This document shows, in pieces, positions 25,550 to 34,463 of a stretch of 64,000 bases of DNA. The stretch is from assembly GCF_001611675.1 (NCBI RefSeq), contig NZ_CP014766.1, positions 2,170,001 through 2,234,000 of the forward strand. Reading direction: 5' to 3'. The translations under genes and the position numbers were made by a program. The notes below the pieces were generated by a model. It did no database searches. It was not told the DNA's origin and worked only from the letters and a program-made list of their open reading frames with translations. Source of the DNA: Pontibacter akesuensis (GTDB lineage Bacteria; Bacteroidota; Bacteroidia; Cytophagales; Hymenobacteraceae). Every line of letters begins with the position of its first letter. Position 1 is the stretch's first letter.

Positions 25550-26989
25550 TTAGAACTCTGCGTTCTGCGGCGTTCTCGGGAAAGGAATTACGTCGCGGAT
25601 GTTGCCCATGCCGGTCACAAACTGCACCACGCGCTCAAAGCCCAGACCGAAGCCTGCGTGCGGACAGCCACCGAAGCGGCGGGTATCCAGGAACCACCAC
25701 ATCTCCTCAGGGTCAATGCCCACCATTTTCATGCGTTCCACCAGGATGTCCATGCGCTCCTCGCGCTGCGAACCACCCACAATCTCGCCGATGCCCGGGG
25801 CAAGTATGTCCATGGCAGCCACGGTTTTCCCGTCGTCGTTCAGGCGCATGTAAAATGCCTTGATGTCCTTCGGGTAATCTGTCACGATCACCGGCTTCTT
25901 GAAGTGCTTCTCCACCAGGTAGCGCTCGTGCTCGCTCTGCAGGTCGATGCCCCAGCTCACGTCGTACTGGAACTTCTTCTTTTTGTAGTGGTTGGAGTTC
26001 AGCAGAATGTCGATGGCCTCGGTATAGGTAACTCGCTCAAACTCGTTGTTCACTACCAGTTCCAGCTTCTCGATCAAGGTCATTTCCTGGCGCTCGTTCT
26101 GTGGCTTGGCCTTGTCTTCTTCGGCCAAACGCTGCGCCAGGAACTCAATGTCTTCGCGGTTGTGCTCCAGCGCGTGGCGGATGATGTACTTGATAAACTC
26201 CTCGGCCAGGTCAGCGTTCATTTTCAGGTCGTAGAAAGCCATCTCGGGCTCAATCATCCAGAACTCGGCCAGGTGGCGCGTGGTGTTGGAGTTCTCGGCA
26301 CGGAAGGTCGGGCCGAATGTATAGATATCGCTGAAGGCCATGGCGGCAACCTCGCCTTCCATCTGCCCGGAAACCGTCAGGTTGGTGGCGCGGCCGAAGA
26401 AGTCTTCGTTAAAGTTGATGTGGCCTTCTTCAGTGCGTGGCGGGTTATCCAGGTCCAGGGTGGTTACCTTGAACATCTCGCCAGCGCCTTCTGCGTCAGA
26501 AGCCGTGATGATAGGCGTGTGCATGTAAACAAATCCCTTTTCGTTGAAGAACTTGTGCACGGCAAAAGCCATGGCATTACGTACGCGGAACACAGCACCA
26601 AACGTGTTGGTGCGGAAGCGCAGGTGGGCGATCTCACGCAGAAACTCCAGCGAGTGCGCCTTCTTCTGCAGCGGGTACGCCTCAGGATCAGCTTTGCCCA
26701 GCACCTCTATGCTCTTCGCCTGAACCTCAAAGGCCTGGCCTTTACCCTGCGAGGCAACCAACTCACCGGTCACGGCGATGGCGGCACCGGTGGTCACGTC
26801 TTTCAGTACCTCTTCGCTGAAAGCATCGGCGTTGGCTACTACCTGCAGGTTATTTATTGTGGAACCGTCGTTCACGGCGATAAAGGTCACATACTTGTTC
26901 CCGCGCTTGGTGCGCACCCAGCCCTTCAGCAGGACGTCCTGGCCCTCTCCGGCGCCTGTTAACAAATCTTTTACTTTTGTGCGTTGCAT
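25550..26989 (-). CDS. asnS: asparagine--tRNA ligase
   Basis: A class IIb aminoacyl-tRNA synthetase, 479 residues from the ATG at 26989. The N-terminal anticodon-binding OB fold starts [24 protein letters not shown] (about 18-41). Class II motif 2 is visible in [22 protein letters not shown] and motif 3 in [13 protein letters not shown] at the C-terminus. The long segment between residues 240 and 340 fits AsnRS and not AspRS. The open frame extends to 27088 but the first 33 codons do not match the family. Confidence 0.96.
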   Translation of the reverse strand: MQRTKVKDLLTGAGEGQDVLLKGWVRTKRGNKYVTFIAVNDGSTINNLQVVANADAFSEEVLKDVTTGAAIAVTGELVASQGKGQAFEVQAKSIEVLGKADPEAYPLQKKAHSLEFLREIAHLRFRTNTFGAVFRVRNAMAFAVHKFFNEKGFVYMHTPIITASDAEGAGEMFKVTTLDLDNPPRTEEGHINFNEDFFGRATNLTVSGQMEGEVAAMAFSDIYTFGPTFRAENSNTTRHLAEFWMIEPEMAFYDLKMNADLAEEFIKYIIRHALEHNREDIEFLAQRLAEEDKAKPQNERQEMTLIEKLELVVNNEFERVTYTEAIDILLNSNHYKKKKFQYDVSWGIDLQSEHERYLVEKHFKKPVIVTDYPKDIKAFYMRLNDDGKTVAAMDILAPGIGEIVGGSQREERMDILVERMKMVGIDPEEMWWFLDTRRFGGCPHAGFGLGFERVVQFVTGMGNIRDVIPFPRTPQNAEF

Positions 26990-27271
26990 GTGTATGTCGT
27001 CGTTATGGCGTATCAGGTCACGCGTGTGAAGATACAAGTCTATTATTTTCTGTTTTGGTAGCGGGCACAAGTAACAAGTAGGAGGCAAAGAGCAGACTTT
27101 TTAGGAATAGGTGTAAAGCCTTTTTCTTCTGCTCTTTTCGCCGTAACGGCTGCCTCAACTCCTGATCCTGCTCTTAAATCATCAGCAATTACACCAATGA
27201 AATCCTGTGTCTTTTGTCCTGCTACTGGTGTCTTTCATAAAACCCCTCAAAGTAACGATATTTTAACCTTT

Positions 27272-27304
27272 TTTGTAAATGCGAGTAAAATTATCCTAAA
27301 TTTG
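27272..27304 (+). promoter_or_regulatory. Bacteroidota-type promoter of rpoN
   Basis: TTTG at 27272-27275 and TAAATTTG at 27297-27304 match the -33 and -7 elements (TTTG and TAnnTTTG) with a 21-bp spacer, 38 bp before the rpoN start. The rest of the 353-bp gap back to asnS shows no gene. Confidence 0.6.
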
Positions 27305-27342
27305 GATGTGCACTTCACAGCACAGTTTTTTCCTTTAGAACT

Positions 27343-28794
27343 ATGCAGCGACTCGATTTAAGACAACTTTTATCTCAGAAGTTATCGCCGCAGCAGATAC
27401 AATTTATCAAGCTGCTGCAGATACCTACTGCTGAGTTAGAGATGCGCATAAAGGAGGAAATGGAGATAAATCCCGCGCTGGAGGAGGGTCGTGAAGAAAC
27501 AGCCGATGAGTACAGCGAGTCGGACGATTATGATAACGACAGCGACGAAGACTACGGCAAGGATGATGTGGTGGACATCAACGACTACCTTAACGACGAC
27601 GAAATAAGCGGCTACAAGATGCAAGGCGACCGCGGCGGTGATGATGATAACGACCGGGACCTGCCTATTGCCATGACCTCTTCCCTGAACGATTCGCTGA
27701 TGGACCAGCTGGGCTACCTGGAGCTGGACGACAAGCAGTACAGCATCGGCATGCAGCTGATTGGCAGCATCGACCACGACGGTTACATTCGCCGCGACCT
27801 GCGCGCTATTGCCAACGACCTTGCCTTTTCGCAGAACATCGAAACCACCGAGGAGGAGATAGAACTGGTGCTGCACCTGATTCAGAGCTTCGACCCGGCG
27901 GGTATTGGCGCCCGCGATCTGCCGGAGTGTCTGTTGCTGCAACTGGAGCGCCGTGAGCAGGACAAAATAACCGTGCTTGCCGAGCGCATCATTCGGGAGT
28001 CTTTTGATGAGTTCACCAAAAAGCATTATACCCGCATTCAGAGCAAGTTCGGAATCACTGAGGATGAGCTGAAGAAGGCGGTGGACCTGATCATCAAACT
28101 GAACCCAAAGCCCGGAGGAGCTGGCGCCGGCATGACGCGCGTGCAGTACATTATCCCGGACTTTATACTTACCAACAACAACGGCCAGTTGGAGCTGTCG
28201 CTTAACTCGCGCAATGCCCCGGATTTGCGAATCAGCCGTTCGTATTCTGAAATGTTCGATGCCTACGATAAGTCGGACAAGAAGGACAAGAAGCTGAAGG
28301 AGACGGTAACGTTTGTGAAGCAGAAGCTGGATGCGGCCAAGTGGTTTATCGATGCCATTCGCCAGCGCCAGAACACGCTGCTGCGCACGATGGAGGCCAT
28401 CATCAAGTACCAGCATGATTTCTTTCTGGAGGGTGATGAGAGCGAATTGCGCCCGATGATCCTGAAGGATATTGCCGAGGAAATCGGGATGGACATTTCG
28501 ACTGTGAGCCGCGTAGCGAACAGCAAGGCTGTGCAGACTGAGTTTGGTATTTACCCGCTCAAATACTTTTTCTCCGAAGGCATTGCCACCGACTCCGGCG
28601 AGGATGCCAGCAGCCGTGAGGTAAAGCACATCCTCAAAGAAATCATCGATAAAGAAAGCAAGCGCAAGCCGTTATCGGACGAGAAGATCGAGAAGATGCT
28701 GAACGAGAAAGGCTACAATATTGCCCGCCGCACTGTAGCGAAGTATAGGGAGCAGCTAAATATTCCGGTTGCCCGCCTGCGCAAAGAGCTATAG
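27343..28794 (+). CDS. rpoN: RNA polymerase sigma-54 factor
   Basis: A 483-residue sigma factor that directs RNA polymerase to -24/-12 promoters and needs AAA+ activators. Region I (LSPQQIQFIKLLQIPTAELEMRI, about 13-35) is the activator-contact helix; a very acidic region II (DESDDYDNDSDEDYGKDD-like, about 48-80) follows. The core-binding domain covers about 110-300, and the C-terminus has the helix-turn-helix (DISTVSRVANSKAVQ, about 384-398) and the RpoN box ARRTVAKYRE (about 465-474). No activator gene is near. Confidence 0.97.
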   Translation: MQRLDLRQLLSQKLSPQQIQFIKLLQIPTAELEMRIKEEMEINPALEEGREETADEYSESDDYDNDSDEDYGKDDVVDINDYLNDDEISGYKMQGDRGGDDDNDRDLPIAMTSSLNDSLMDQLGYLELDDKQYSIGMQLIGSIDHDGYIRRDLRAIANDLAFSQNIETTEEEIELVLHLIQSFDPAGIGARDLPECLLLQLERREQDKITVLAERIIRESFDEFTKKHYTRIQSKFGITEDELKKAVDLIIKLNPKPGGAGAGMTRVQYIIPDFILTNNNGQLELSLNSRNAPDLRISRSYSEMFDAYDKSDKKDKKLKETVTFVKQKLDAAKWFIDAIRQRQNTLLRTMEAIIKYQHDFFLEGDESELRPMILKDIAEEIGMDISTVSRVANSKAVQTEFGIYPLKYFFSEGIATDSGEDASSREVKHILKEIIDKESKRKPLSDEKIEKMLNEKGYNIARRTVAKYREQLNIPVARLRKEL

Positions 28795-28895
28795 TGCATT
28801 CTGCTATTCCATACTTGCTTAGCTGCCTTACCACCAGACGCTCGCGGGTCTAAAGACGCCGCGAGGTCTTTAGACCCGCTGCTTTCCGCAACTTC

Positions 28896-29155
28896 AGCCA
28901 AGCTATCCTTTCTAGCTACTGTTTATCCTCTAGCTCCCAAATACCTATCGTTTCACCTTTAGCTTTGGAGCGCTCACGGCTGGGGTAGGGGCCCTATGTG
29001 AGCGGGGCCTCTTCTCGGGCATCGCGCTGTGCAATTGAAGCAGCCATGGCTCCGCTGCGGGCTGCCCTAGCGGGCACCGCAACATGCACAAGGCGCTCTT
29101 TTTCGAGGGCCCTACCCCCACCCAAGGACTGGAATCGTTTCGGATAGCCACTGCT
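28896..29155 (+). repeat. dispersed composite intergenic repeat, copy 3
   Basis: Shares the blocks of copies 1 and 2. Copy 3 carries two extra pieces, GGGGTAGGGGCCC near 28982 and GGGCCCTACCCCC near 29107, which are inverted relative to each other. This suggests insertion of a palindromic element's halves at matching arms of the fold, or compensatory change (inference). Confidence 0.72.
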
Positions 29156-29175
29156 TTTGTGATGCAATAAAGGCC

Positions 29176-29263
29176 AAGTCCCCCTTTGAAGGGGGTAGGG
29201 GGATGTTTATACTTCTGCTGACAACTCCCCTCCTTAAACAAGAAGGGACAGGAGTGGTTGGAT
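29176..29263. repeat. C-rich palindromic elements following composite repeat 3
   Basis: 29178-29206 repeats CCCCCTTTGAAGGGGG-TAGGGGGATGT, and 29225-29263 has CTCCCCTCCTTAAAC with a decayed partner and GGAGTGGTTGGATC. The rest of the 580-bp gap shows GACGCTCGCGGGTCTAAAG near 28840, part of another palindrome, and no gene. Confidence 0.6.
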
Positions 29264-29374
29264 CACGGCAGATAAGCCGGTCCTCCAGACTTCTCTAGAA
29301 CCGTAACACCAACGACCAATCAACCCTAGCCATACGTGCCACCGTACACCTCAAAGTATCAAAACAAAAAAGAA

Positions 29375-30358
29375 ATGAAGGTGTCTTTCGAGGAGCTAAA
29401 AGCGCAGTTTAACAAGGTGCTGCTGAAAAACGGGTTTAATGAGGAGCGGGCGGAACTGTGTGCCCGGGTTTTTGCCGAGAACAGCCGGGACGGCGTGTAC
29501 TCGCATGGGCTGAACCGCTTTCCGGTGTTTGTGCAGCTGGTGAAAGACGGCCTGATAAAAACTGATGCGGAGCCGGAATGCACCAACCGGCAGGGGGTCG
29601 TGGAGCAGTGGGACGGGCACATGGGCCCCGGCATGTACGTTGCCCTGAAAGCCACCGAACGCGCCATTGCGCTGGCAAAGGAAAACGGCATGGGTTGCGT
29701 GGCGGTGCGGAACACCAACCACTGGATGCGCGGCGGCACGTATGGCTGGCAGGCTGCAGACGAAGGGTGTGTCTGCATTTGCGCTACCAACTCTATCGCC
29801 AACATGCCTCCCTTCGGAGGGAAAGAGCCGCGGCTGGGCAATAACCCTTTGGTCATTGCGGTGCCGCGGAAAGAAGGGCACCTGGTGCTGGATATGGCCA
29901 TTTCGCAGTTCTCGTACGGCAAAATGCAGGAGTATGAGCTTAAAGAAGAGGCCTTGCCCGTGGATGGGGGCTATGATGCAGAAGGGAACCTGACAAAAGA
30001 TCCGGGTAAAATAAGAGAATCAGAAAGGCCACTGCCAATTGGCTTCTGGAAAGGTTCGGGGCTGTCTTTCATGCTCGATGTACTGGTGGCGGCGCTAAGC
30101 AACGGGCGCGGTGTGGCGCAGGTAACAGACAGTGGCAGCGAAGCTGGCGTGTCGCAATTCTTCCTTTGCATCAACGCGCAAAGTATAGATGAGGCTTTGC
30201 TGAACAGCATAGTGAACTATACCAAAAGCAGCGCGCCAGCCGATGGCAAAGGCGAAGTGCGCTATCCGGGCGAAGGCACGCTGAACACCCGCAGGAAAAG
30301 TGAGCAGGAGGGCATACACGTAAGCGAGGAGATGTGGCAGAAGGTGCTGGAACTGTAA
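29375..30358 (+). CDS. 2,3-diketo-L-gulonate reductase-like (YiaK/DlgD, Ldh_2 family)
   Basis: A 327-residue NAD(P)H-dependent reductase of the malate/L-lactate/sulfolactate (Ldh_2) family. SHGLNRFPVFVQLVKDG (about 45-61), NTNHWMRGGTYGWQAADEG (catalytic His region, about 117-135) and FGGKEPRLGNNPLVIAVPR (about 149-167) are close to E. coli YiaK as I recall it. YiaK reduces 2,3-diketo-L-gulonate in L-ascorbate breakdown; the substrate here is not proven. The start at 29375 follows homology. Confidence 0.87.
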   Translation: MKVSFEELKAQFNKVLLKNGFNEERAELCARVFAENSRDGVYSHGLNRFPVFVQLVKDGLIKTDAEPECTNRQGVVEQWDGHMGPGMYVALKATERAIALAKENGMGCVAVRNTNHWMRGGTYGWQAADEGCVCICATNSIANMPPFGGKEPRLGNNPLVIAVPRKEGHLVLDMAISQFSYGKMQEYELKEEALPVDGGYDAEGNLTKDPGKIRESERPLPIGFWKGSGLSFMLDVLVAALSNGRGVAQVTDSGSEAGVSQFFLCINAQSIDEALLNSIVNYTKSSAPADGKGEVRYPGEGTLNTRRKSEQEGIHVSEEMWQKVLEL

Positions 30359-30435
30359 CGGCATCATCAAAGCCAGTTGGGCAGGCGCCCAAGTATAGCA
30401 GCATATAAAAGCAGAATTCTTATCTTAGATGCCAT

Positions 30436-30470
30436 TCAGCATTCTTAATTTCTAATTCATAATTCTTACT
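30436..30470. repeat. AATTCATAATTCTT-type short repeat
   Basis: Contains AATTTCTAATTCATAATTCTTA directly before the GTG start of the next gene. Related to 2029-2062, 42966-43044 and 46893-46932. Confidence 0.5.
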
Positions 30471-30472
30471 AA

Positions 30473-31096
30473 GTGAACCGTTCGCTTGCGCAGGTACTGT
30501 CCGTGCTGTTTCACCCGCTGTTGCTGCCCACGTACCTTTTTGCGATTATACTTTATTACATGCCCACTTCCATGCTCACACTGCCGATGCAGGTGCGCTG
30601 GGTGGTGCTGGGCATGATTTTCTTCACCACCTTCATTATCCCAAGTATAGGCGCCTATGCCATGGTGCGCCTGGGCCACCTCGATTCGGTGGAGATGGAC
30701 CGGCGGGAGCAGCGCAGCCTGCCGCTGTTCTTCACCGCCATCTGCTATGCCGCCACCGCCTACTTGCTCTACACCGAACCGGCTTACGATGCGCTCTTCT
30801 ACTTTGTGATGGGAATTATTGCGGCGTCGGTGTTCTTTACCTACGCCATCTCGCATTTCTGGAAAATAAGCGCACACAGCGTGGGCATGGGCGGCGGGCT
30901 GGGACTGCTGCTGGTGCTGAACAAAATAGCACCCGATGCCATGCTTATCATCCCGATTGCCATTGCCATATTCCTGACCGGTGCCGTGCTGACGGCGCGG
31001 CTGGCGCTGCAGGCGCACACGCCGGCGCAGGTGTACGCTGGTTTCGGAGGAGGTTTGGTGCTGGCCGTGATAGCGGCCTCTGTGGCGCTGTATTAG
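30473..31096 (+). CDS. PAP2-like integral membrane protein
   Basis: A 207-residue protein beginning with GTG (NRSLAQVLS), with about six hydrophobic segments. The C-terminal half shows the layout of PAP2 phosphatases: KISAHSVGMGGGLG (about 126-139) in place of the SGH motif and ARLALQAHTPAQVYAGFGGG (about 173-192) in place of the SRxxxxxHxxxD motif. The final Asp is missing, and the first KxxxxxxRP motif is not seen, so catalysis is uncertain. It may serve lipid phosphate or isoprenoid phosphate metabolism (inference). Confidence 0.65.
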   Translation: MNRSLAQVLSVLFHPLLLPTYLFAIILYYMPTSMLTLPMQVRWVVLGMIFFTTFIIPSIGAYAMVRLGHLDSVEMDRREQRSLPLFFTAICYAATAYLLYTEPAYDALFYFVMGIIAASVFFTYAISHFWKISAHSVGMGGGLGLLLVLNKIAPDAMLIIPIAIAIFLTGAVLTARLALQAHTPAQVYAGFGGGLVLAVIAASVALY

Positions 31097-31159
31097 TGGC
31101 CGACTTGGCAATCGGGCCGTAATGCTTAACTTTGGTTATCTCAACAAAACTCTAAACGC

Positions 31160-31942
31160 ATGAACTACGAGTGTCTTTTATACGATGTGCAGGATGGCAT
31201 CGCCACGATTACGCTAAACCGTCCGGATGTATTCAACGCCTTCAACGACCAGCAGAGTTACGACCTGCAGGATGCCCTGAAGCAGGTAAGCCGCGATGAA
31301 AACGTGCGCGTGGTGGTACTGACAGGCGCCGGTAAAGCCTTCTGCTCGGGTCAGGACCTGAAAGCCATCGCCGGTGCCAGCAAGCGCGATTTGTCAGAGT
31401 CGCTGGAGAAGCGCTATAACCCGATTATCCGCGCCATGCGTAATCTGCCGAAGCCCATTATCTGCAAACTTAACGGGGTGGCTGCCGGTGCAGGCTGCTC
31501 CCTGGCGTTAGCCTGCGACATGGTGATCGCTTCCACGGCGGCAAGTATGATTGAGGTATTCGTGAACGTGGGGCTGGTGCTGGACTCCGGTTCGTCGTTC
31601 TTCCTGCCGCGCGTGGTGGGCTCGCTTAAGGCGTTTGAGCTGAGCACGCTTGGCTCGAAAGTATCCGCCGACGAGGCGCTGCAGCTAGGCATGGTAAACA
31701 AAGTGGTAGCCCCGGAAGAACTGGATGCTGCCGTGGCAGAGCTTGCCGCCCGCTTTGCCGCCAGCCCAACCAAGGCCATTGGCCTGATGAAGAAGATGCT
31801 GAACAAGTCCTTCAACTCCACGCTGGACGAGATGCTGGATTACGAAGCTTACTGCCAGAAAATTGCCGGTAACTCCGAGGACTACAAAGAAGGTGTAACG
31901 GCTTTCAATGAGAAGCGCAAGCCGCAGTTTAAGGGGAACTAA
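31160..31942 (+). CDS. enoyl-CoA hydratase/isomerase, PaaG-like
   Basis: A 260-residue crotonase-fold protein. The oxyanion-hole stretch AFCSGQDLKAIAG (about 61-73) and KLNGVAAGAGCSLALACDMVIAS (about 102-124) are clear. FVNVGLVLDSGSSFFLPRVVG resembles PaaG, the 1,2-epoxyphenylacetyl-CoA isomerase, more than general hydratases, and the C-terminus EGVTAFNEKRKPQFKG is typical. No other phenylacetate gene is in the window, so the pathway is uncertain. A terminator follows. Confidence 0.88.
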   Translation: MNYECLLYDVQDGIATITLNRPDVFNAFNDQQSYDLQDALKQVSRDENVRVVVLTGAGKAFCSGQDLKAIAGASKRDLSESLEKRYNPIIRAMRNLPKPIICKLNGVAAGAGCSLALACDMVIASTAASMIEVFVNVGLVLDSGSSFFLPRVVGSLKAFELSTLGSKVSADEALQLGMVNKVVAPEELDAAVAELAARFAASPTKAIGLMKKMLNKSFNSTLDEMLDYEAYCQKIAGNSEDYKEGVTAFNEKRKPQFKGN

Positions 31943-31944
31943 AT

Positions 31945-31995
31945 ATACTTATAAGTATGAACAAGAAAGCCAGGCAGCAGTGTCTGGCTTTTTTT
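31945..31995 (+). terminator. palindromic AAGTAT pair plus terminator
   Basis: 31945-31958 is a perfect 14-bp palindrome, ATACTTATAAGTAT, made of two inverted motif cores. 31966-31976 and 31981-31991 then form an 11-bp stem with one G-T pair and a 4-base loop, running into seven T. It ends the enoyl-CoA hydratase gene. Confidence 0.75.
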
Positions 31996-32057
31996 GTGGC
32001 ACATGTTTCCATCCAGGCAAAATCCATACTTGGTGCGCGTGCAGGAAGTAAGAAGCG

Positions 32058-32765
32058 CTAAAAAGAATAGCCCACCGAGATGTTGAGCTGCGGCGTAGGA
32101 TCCAGGAGAATGGCAGAGTTCTCCTCCGCTACCAGGTCGTATCCCCGGATGTTGTCGGTCAGGAGCTCGTTGGCGCCTTTGGCAAGCACATACTGCAGGC
32201 GCCCGCCAAGTATGGCCGACACCTCTGCCGTAAAGTTTCGCCCTAGTTTAAACTGCCCGCCCGCCTGGTAGGCAAGCTCCAGGGTGTTCTGGTATAGCCG
32301 GCCAACAAAGCGGTAGTCCGGGTCCTGCGGGTTGCGCTCAGGTAAGTTGAATACATTCTCCTCAAAAACCATAAAGCGGTAGCCAAACACAGGGCCATGG
32401 AAAAAGCCAAAGGGCGTGCCGCTGTATTTTTTGGAAGTATAATAGCGTTGGCTCATACGCACCTCCACGCCATCGGCATTCACCTTGTCTGGCGAGAAAA
32501 AACTATCGCCTTTGAAGTAACCACGGTACACGTAGCCCAGGGCAATTTCATTTGAGATGCGTTCAGAGCGCATTTTCTCATAGGATACCTGCACTGCCCC
32601 CATCCTTAGCAGGTTCAGCTTCAGCACCCGGTCATGAGCCTTGTCAATCAGCAGGTCTTCGTTTCGCATCTCCTGGTCATCGTCCTGCTGGGCCATAGCC
32701 GGTGTGAGCAGCAAGAGGAGCAAAGGCAGCAGTAAAAGCTGGTAAATTCGTTTCTTTCTGATCAT
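32058..32765 (-). CDS. predicted outer-membrane beta-barrel protein
   Basis: A 235-residue exported protein from the ATG at 32765, with a signal peptide of MIRKKRIYQ, a Leu-rich core and cleavage after AMAQ. The mature part has alternating hydrophobic strands (VQVSYEKM, ISNEIALGYVYRG, RFVGRLYQNTLELAYQAGGQFKL, FTAEVSAILGGRLQYVL) and ends in Phe (LNISVGYSF), as outer-membrane barrels do. No specific family recognised; it may be porin-like or a DUF3575-type protein. Confidence 0.72.
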   Translation of the reverse strand: MIRKKRIYQLLLLPLLLLLLTPAMAQQDDDQEMRNEDLLIDKAHDRVLKLNLLRMGAVQVSYEKMRSERISNEIALGYVYRGYFKGDSFFSPDKVNADGVEVRMSQRYYTSKKYSGTPFGFFHGPVFGYRFMVFEENVFNLPERNPQDPDYRFVGRLYQNTLELAYQAGGQFKLGRNFTAEVSAILGGRLQYVLAKGANELLTDNIRGYDLVAEENSAILLDPTPQLNISVGYSF

Positions 32766-32985
32766 GTTTAAAGCATTAACTAGTACTGGTACGGATAAAA
32801 AAGAATTTGTTCCTTTCCGGTTCAAGCGTTCGTTCGCAGGGCTTGTCTTTATTTGTACTTTTCTATGTATGAGAAAGGGGTGGCCTCTCTGCTGAAATAG
32901 TGGAAGTATGCATTAACTTAATGATAGTTAGGGCGTATACCTATCGATATTGCGAAATGATTTTCACCAAAACGGACATAAAACT

Positions 32986-33561
32986 ATGAAACGAATTGCA
33001 TCAACCGGATTAATACTTAGTACCTTTTTATTTACGATGGCTTCTTGTAACCAGGAAGGCGGAGCTGTAGAAGAGGCACAGGAAGTAAACGAACAGCAGG
33101 CCGAGGGTACGGAAATGGAAGACCAGATGACGAACGTGTCTGACTTCATGACCAAAGCCGCAAGCTCAAACATGCTGGAGATACAGGCGGGGCAACTGGC
33201 TCAGCAAAAAGGCCAGATGAAGGAAGTAAAGGACTATGCCCAGATGATCGTAACTGACCACCAGCAGGCCACGCAGAAGCTAACGCAACTGGCGCAGCAG
33301 AACAACATCGTGTTGCCCGACAGCATGAGCCAGGAGCACATGAACATGCTGGAGGAACTGCGTGGCAAAACAGGCCAGGAGTTTGACCGGGAGTATATGA
33401 ACCTGATGGTAAGCTCGCATGAGGAGGCGGTAAGTTTGTTTGAGAATGCCTCTAACGAGCTGGAGAACCAGGAGGTGAAAAGTTTTGCCAGCAGTACCCT
33501 ACCAAAGCTACGCCAGCACCTGGACCGTGCACAGCAGCTAGAGAATAATATGAAAAAGTAA
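32986..33561 (+). CDS. DUF4142 lipoprotein (first of a tandem pair)
   Basis: A 191-residue lipoprotein: signal with MASC lipobox (Cys about 20), an acidic linker, then a DUF4142 helical bundle (about 50-185) with NMLEIQAGQLAQQKGQMKEVKDYAQMIVTDHQQA-type helices and FDREYMNLMVSSHEEAVSLFENAS. DUF4142 proteins look like ferritin-like four-helix bundles in the periplasm; some are linked to stress. The exact function is unknown. It pairs with the next gene 92 bp downstream, to which it is related. Confidence 0.87.
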   Translation: MKRIASTGLILSTFLFTMASCNQEGGAVEEAQEVNEQQAEGTEMEDQMTNVSDFMTKAASSNMLEIQAGQLAQQKGQMKEVKDYAQMIVTDHQQATQKLTQLAQQNNIVLPDSMSQEHMNMLEELRGKTGQEFDREYMNLMVSSHEEAVSLFENASNELENQEVKSFASSTLPKLRQHLDRAQQLENNMKK

Positions 33562-33653
33562 CAAACAGTAACCTTAAGCAGTTTATCTGACTATAAGAAA
33601 GCATCTGTAAGTTATATCTTGCAGGTGCTTTCTGTTTTAAACACACATCCTTT

Positions 33654-34226
33654 ATGAAAAGAACTATACAGTACAGCTTTGCCGCACTGGCGCTGGCGTT
33701 TGCCACTGCCTGCGGCTCCGATGATAGTATCGAGCAAGCCACTGCACAAAGTATGGAGCAGTTTGAGGCTGCCGGTGTGCAGGAGGACATGGAGAACGAT
33801 GCCTTGTTTGCCGCCGAGGCTGCCAGTGCCAGTATGCTGCAGGTGCAGTTAGGAGAGGCTGCCGCAGGTATGGCCGTTAGCCCCGAGGTGAAGGGGCTGG
33901 CGCAGGAGATGGTAACAGCGCATCAGAACATCCTGAACGATTTACGCGAAATGGCCACAGAGGGAAACTTCGTGCTGCCGAGCACACTGGGCGAGGCGCA
34001 TCACAAAGCATACCAGGAGGTAACTGAGCAGTCGGGCATATCTTTCGACCTGGCTTACCTGAAGCGCATTGTGGAGCAGAACGAAACGCTGATAGACCGT
34101 TACGCCGATATGGCCGAGCACGGGCAAATAATGGCCCTGAAACAGTACGCCAGCAAGCAATTGCCCTTGCTACGGCAGCACCAGGAGATACTGGAGGAGA
34201 TGCAGGACGAGATCGATAATATTTAA
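33654..34226 (+). CDS. DUF4142 lipoprotein (second of a tandem pair)
   Basis: A 190-residue lipoprotein with a TACG lipobox (Cys about 21). The DUF4142 part shows SMLQVQLGEAAAGMAVSPEVKGLAQEMVTAHQNIL and SFDLAYLKRIVEQNETLIDRYADMAEHG, which align in order with its upstream neighbour while being clearly diverged. Likely an old duplication (inference). Function unknown. Confidence 0.85.
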   Translation: MKRTIQYSFAALALAFATACGSDDSIEQATAQSMEQFEAAGVQEDMENDALFAAEAASASMLQVQLGEAAAGMAVSPEVKGLAQEMVTAHQNILNDLREMATEGNFVLPSTLGEAHHKAYQEVTEQSGISFDLAYLKRIVEQNETLIDRYADMAEHGQIMALKQYASKQLPLLRQHQEILEEMQDEIDNI

Positions 34227-34306
34227 GCAACCGGTTTTCCCTGGCGCCAGTGTCCGCTTGTCCCGACGTGTATAAGCATATCTGCTAAAGCATTTTCCTC
34301 CGACTG

Positions 34307-34378
34307 CTGTCATCTCGACGACAGGAGAGATCTTTTTAGAATTTCAGATAGATCTCTCACTCTGTTCGAGATGACAGT
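34307..34378. repeat. inverted GTCATCTCGA / TCGAGATGAC repeat
   Basis: Arms CTGTCATCTCGA and TCGAGATGACAG enclose a second inverted set GAGAGATCT / AGATCTCTC. This is a form of intergenic repeat I recall from other Bacteroidota genomes. Function unknown. Confidence 0.65.
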
Positions 34379-34389
34379 TAGTCCATAAA

Positions 34390-34450
34390 ATATCAAGTAT
34401 AAAAAGAGCCGCTGCTAAAGTATAGCAGCGGCTCTTTTTATACTTGATAT
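34390..34450. terminator. 27-bp hairpin with three AAGTATA motifs, bidirectional
   Basis: A perfect 27-bp stem (34390-34416 and 34424-34450) with a 7-base loop. Each stem foot carries the AAGTATA motif, inverted, and the loop itself is AAAGTAT. A run of A on the left and T on the right gives T-runs in both directions. It lies between the convergent DUF4142 and uvrA genes. Confidence 0.85.
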
Positions 34451-34463
34451 GCGGCGGGTTTGA

